Assembly (NCBI RefSeq): GCF_015160855.1
Contig: NZ_CP063373.1
Location: forward strand, 434,001 to 498,000
DNA length: 64,000 nt
Source: Streptomyces ferrugineus
GTDB lineage: Bacteria > Actinomycetota > Actinomycetes > Streptomycetales > Streptomycetaceae
Direction of reading: 5' to 3'
Shown: piece after piece, positions 60,805 through 64,000 of the stretch
Numbering within the stretch: position 1 is the first letter of the stretch
Layout: each line of letters begins with the position of its first letter
The notes under the pieces: generated by a model
Seen by the model: only the letters and a program-made list of their open reading frames with translations
Databases searched by the model: none
Told to the model about the DNA's origin: nothing
Position numbers and translations under genes: made by a program

Positions 60805-63800
60805 TTACGGCGCCAGCGCGTCGATCGCCTTCACAATCCGCTTGTCCGAGATCGGGTACGCCGTGCCCAGCGCGTGCGCGAAATAGCTGACGCGCAGCTC
60901 CTCCAGCATCCAGCGGACGTCCAGCACCTGCTGCGGCACCGGCCGCCCCTGCGGCATCTGCTCCAGGAGCCAGGCGTACTCGTCCTGCATCTCGTGGACC
61001 TTCTCCATGCGCGTCGTATCCCGCTGGACGTTCGTCGGCATCTGCTGCAGACGGCGGTCCACCGCGATCAGATAGCGCATCAGGTCGGGCAGCCGGCGCA
61101 GCCCCGCCTGCGTCACGAAACCCGGCTTCACCAGCGCGTCCAGCTGCTTGCGCACATCCGTGAGGTTCGCCAGCAGGGCAGGGCTGCGCACGCCCTTCAG
61201 ACGCCGCTCAGCGGCCTGCCAGGCGGCGAGGACCTGCTGCACCTGGCCCACCGCACGCACCGTCGTGTCCACGATCTCGGCACGCACCTTGTCGTACAGC
61301 TTCCGATACGACTCCTCGTCCCACGCCGGCCCCCCGAAGTCGGCGATCAGCTTGTCCGCCGCCGCCATCGCGCAGTCGTCGAACAGGGCCTGGATCGAAC
61401 CGTGCGGGTTCGCGGACAGCGCGAGCTTCTGCGGGTTCGTGAGGCGATCGCTCGCGAACTTCGCGGGACTGACCGGGATATTGCGCAGGATCAGCCGCCG
61501 CGTACCCCGCCACATCGCCTGCGCCTGCTCCGCGTCGGTGTCGAAGAGGCGCACGGAGACCGTGTCGCCGTCGTCCACCAGCGCCGGGTACGCCCTGACC
61601 GGCTGACCGGCACGGCGGGTCTCGAAGACACGGGTGAGCGAGCCGATGGTCCAGTCCGTCAGACCCTTGCGCTCCAGGGACTCCCCGCCCTGCCGGGAAG
61701 CGGTCGCCGCCGCGGCCTGCGACAGCGCCTTGCGGGCCTTCGGCTTCAGGCGGAGCTTCAGCGCCTCCAGATCCTTGTCCTCGGCCAGCTTGCGCCGCCG
61801 CTCGTCGACGATCCGGAACGTGATGCGCAGATGGTCCGGGACCTTCGCCCAGTCGAAGTCGTCCGCCTCGAAGGGGACGCCGACCATCCGCTTCAGCTCC
61901 CGCGCCATCGTCACGGTCAAAGGCTCCTGGAGCGGAACGGCCGTATCGAGGAACCGCTTCGCGAAGTTCGGCGCCGGCACATAGTTGCGGCGAATCGGCT
62001 TCGGGAGGGAACGGATCAGCTCCGTCACCAACTCCTCCCGCAGACCCGGAATCTGCCAGTCGAAGCCCTCGTCCGTGACCTGGTTGAGCACCTGGAGCGG
62101 GACGTGCACCGTCACACCGTCCGCGTCCGCACCCGGCTCGAACTGGTACGTCACCCGGAACTTCAGCGCCCCCTGCCGCCACGAGTCGGGATAGTCGGCC
62201 TTGGTGACCGCCTCCGCCGACTCCCGGATCAGCATCTCCCGCTCGAAGTCCAGGAACTCCGGCTCCTCGTGCCGCTTGCGCTTCCACCAGGAGTCGAAAT
62301 GGGCACCCGACACCACATGCTCGGGAACCCGCTGGTCATAGAAGTCGAACAGCGTCTCGTCATCGACCACGATGTCCCGGCGCCGCGCCCGGTGCTCCAG
62401 CTCCTCGACCTCACTGAGGAGCTTGCGGTTGTCGGCGAAGAACTTGTGATGCGTACGCCAGTCACCCTCGACCAGGGCATTGCGGATGAACAGCTCGCGG
62501 CTGACCTCCGGGTCCACACGGCCGTAGTTGACCTTGCGCTGCGCGACGATCGGGACGCCGTACAGCGTCACCTTCTCGTACGCCATCACCGCCGCCTGGT
62601 CCTTCTCCCAGTGCGGTTCGGAATACGTCCGCTTCAGCAGATGCCCCGCCAGTGGCTCGACCCACTCCGGCTCGATCCGGGCATTGACCCGGGCCCACAG
62701 CCGGGACGTCTCCACCAGCTCCGCCGACATCACGAACCGCGGAGGCTTCTTGAAGAGCGCCGAGCCGGGGAAGATCGCGAACTTCGCGTTGCGCGCCCCC
62801 AGATACTCGTTCCGGCCGCCCTCCCTGCGCCCGGCCGGCGCCGAGTCCTTGGACTCCTTCACATCCTTCATCCCGATGTGCGAGAGAAGCCCGGCGAGCA
62901 AGGAGATGTGGACCCGATCGCTGGGAGCGTCGTCCTCGTTGAGATGGATGCCCATCTGCTTGGCCACGGTCCGCAGCTGCGTGTAGATGTCCTGCCACTC
63001 ACGGATACGCAGGAAGTTCAGATACTCCTGCTTGCACATGCGACGGAAGGACGACGACCCGCGCTCACGCTGCTGCTCACGGACATAGCGCCACAGATTG
63101 AGGAACGCGAGGAAATCACTCGTCTCGTCCCGGAAACGGGCATGCTGCTGATCGGCCTGCGCCTGCTTGTCCGACGGACGCTCCCGCGGATCCTGGATGG
63201 ACAGCGCGGCCGCTATGACCATCACCTCACGGACACAGCCGTTCCTGTCCGCCTCCAGAACCATCCGCGCCAGACGCGGATCGACGGGCAGCTGAGCCAG
63301 CTTGCGGCCGGTGTCCGTGAGCCGCTTGCGCGCGTCCTTCTGCGTCGGGTCCAGCGCGCCGAGCTCCTGCAGAAGCTGCACACCGTCGCGGATGTTGCGA
63401 TGGTCCGGCGGATCGATGAACGGGAACTTCTCGATGTCGCCCAGCCCCGCCGCCGTCATCTGCAGAATGACCGACGCCAGATTCGTCCGCAAGATCTCCG
63501 CGTCCGTGAACTCCGGCCGCGCGAGGAAGTCCTCCTCGCTGTACAACCGGATACAGATACCGTCACTGGTGCGGCCGCAACGGCCCTTGCGCTGGTTGGC
63601 GCTGGCCTGGGAAACCGGCTCGATCGGGAGCCGCTGCACCTTTGTGCGATGGCTGTAGCGGCTGATACGGGCGAAGCCCGGATCGATGACGTACTTGATG
63701 CCCGGAACCGTCAGGGACGTCTCGGCGACATTCGTCGCCAGAACGATCCTGCGCCCGGTGTGCTGCTGGAAGACACGATGCTGCTCCGCGTGCGAGAGGC

Positions 63801-64000
63801 GGGCGTACAGCGGAAGGATCTCCGTGAACCGATACTGCTTCTTCGTCAGCGCATCCGCCGTGTCCCGGATCTCCCGCTCACCGGAGAGGAAGACCAGGAT
63901 GTCGCCCTTCCCCTCCGCCATCAGCTCCTCGACCGCGTCCGTGATCGCGGTGATCTGATCCCGGTCCGTGTCCTCGGAATCCTCCTCGAGCAACGGCCGG
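60805..64000 (-). CDS. hrpA: ATP-dependent RNA helicase HrpA (N-terminus outside window)
   Basis: DEAH-box helicase. The visible 1060-plus residues begin inside the second RecA domain (DILVFLSGEREIRDTADALT, VLATNVAETSLTVPGIKYVI, QRKGRCGRTSDG, motif VI). The helicase-associated domain (LLQELGALDP, LPVDPRLARMVLEADRNG) and OB-fold domain (DAPSDRVHISLLAGLLSHIG) follow, then the long DUF3418 C-terminal region that defines HrpA (SRELFIRNALVEGDWRTHHK, FDFYDQRVPEHV). Motifs I-III, including DEAH, lie beyond the right edge; the frame is open to base 64000. In rescue of stalled ribosomes HrpA is known from E. coli. Confidence 0.95.
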   Translation of the reverse strand, partial: RPLLEEDSEDTDRDQITAITDAVEELMAEGKGDILVFLSGEREIRDTADALTKKQYRFTEILPLYARLSHAEQHRVFQQHTGRRIVLATNVAETSLTVPGIKYVIDPGFARISRYSHRTKVQRLPIEPVSQASANQRKGRCGRTSDGICIRLYSEEDFLARPEFTDAEILRTNLASVILQMTAAGLGDIEKFPFIDPPDHRNIRDGVQLLQELGALDPTQKDARKRLTDTGRKLAQLPVDPRLARMVLEADRNGCVREVMVIAAALSIQDPRERPSDKQAQADQQHARFRDETSDFLAFLNLWRYVREQQRERGSSSFRRMCKQEYLNFLRIREWQDIYTQLRTVAKQMGIHLNEDDAPSDRVHISLLAGLLSHIGMKDVKESKDSAPAGRREGGRNEYLGARNAKFAIFPGSALFKKPPRFVMSAELVETSRLWARVNARIEPEWVEPLAGHLLKRTYSEPHWEKDQAAVMAYEKVTLYGVPIVAQRKVNYGRVDPEVSRELFIRNALVEGDWRTHHKFFADNRKLLSEVEELEHRARRRDIVVDDETLFDFYDQRVPEHVVSGAHFDSWWKRKRHEEPEFLDFEREMLIRESAEAVTKADYPDSWRQGALKFRVTYQFEPGADADGVTVHVPLQVLNQVTDEGFDWQIPGLREELVTELIRSLPKPIRRNYVPAPNFAKRFLDTAVPLQEPLTVTMARELKRMVGVPFEADDFDWAKVPDHLRITFRIVDERRRKLAEDKDLEALKLRLKPKARKALSQAAAATASRQGGESLERKGLTDWTIGSLTRVFETRRAGQPVRAYPALVDDGDTVSVRLFDTDAEQAQAMWRGTRRLILRNIPVSPAKFASDRLTNPQKLALSANPHGSIQALFDDCAMAAADKLIADFGGPAWDEESYRKLYDKVRAEIVDTTVRAVGQVQQVLAAWQAAERRLKGVRSPALLANLTDVRKQLDALVKPGFVTQAGLRRLPDLMRYLIAVDRRLQQMPTNVQRDTTRMEKVHEMQDEYAWLLEQMPQGRPVPQQVLDVRWMLEELRVSYFAHALGTAYPISDKRIVKAIDALAP

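Noticed and set aside
1..64000. Secondary-metabolite cluster (CPT-like, sigma/ABC and valine dehydrogenase as hints)
   Set aside because: No synthase, NRPS/PKS, terpene or RiPP precursor gene is present; these genes are isolated housekeeping or transport functions.

Overview
The window is high-GC DNA with Streptomyces core gene order. The run dnaX, purD, purC, lsr2-like, purS-purQ-purL, purF, purM, DUF3073, valine dehydrogenase, bldC, hrpA follows the S. coelicolor SCO4067-SCO4092 neighbourhood as I remember it. GTG starts, ATGA/GTGA-coupled operons and bldC fit a streptomycete. Both ends are open: a GH42 beta-galactosidase lacks its start at the left edge and HrpA lacks its N-terminus at the right edge.

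Region 1 (1-8.98 kb): GH42 beta-galactosidase, an Fpg/Nei DNA glycosylase, a chloramphenicol-phosphotransferase homologue, a PAP2-type membrane protein, an ArsR regulator and two tandem Stealth-family sugar-phosphate transferases. Region 2 (9.0-16.87 kb): a degenerate copy of a tRNA-Ser 3' end, a small Tudor-like protein, a translationally coupled ECF sigma/anti-sigma/ABC operon preceded by a Crp-like box, scars of an AraC regulator and an amidohydrolase, and a DUF234-type ATPase. This interval ends in what looks like the int-side end of an older integrative element.

Region 3 (16.888-33.184 kb): a complete pSAM2-type actinomycete integrative and conjugative element (AICE) in tRNA-Ser(GGA), bounded by a 54-bp direct repeat. 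From right to left it carries int, xis, rep, small spread genes, SpdB, the FtsK-like translocase TraB, and a KorSA-type GntR repressor. A second GntR module follows (DUF1152 protein, zinc-ribbon peptide, HATPase), then a low-GC cargo block. The cargo holds two convergent, mutually homologous PD-(D/E)xK nuclease-like genes, a lone DUF3883-like protein and other unknowns. This is the best candidate for an undescribed system, probably defence against phage or plasmids, although no function is proven.

Region 4 (33.2-64 kb): tRNA-Ser, SRP RNA, dnaX and the purine genes in several transcription units, making IMP-pathway enzymes PurD, PurC, PurSQL, PurF and PurM. Between purC and purSQL sits a two-component/ABC-exporter cassette flanked by two identical tRNA-Gly(GCC) genes. 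A third tRNA-Gly(UCC) has abnormal D and T loops, resembling the non-translational tRNA-Gly species that feed cell-wall synthesis in staphylococci. The long leader of bldC contains four exact-period 24-bp repeats and a 14-bp-arm palindrome.
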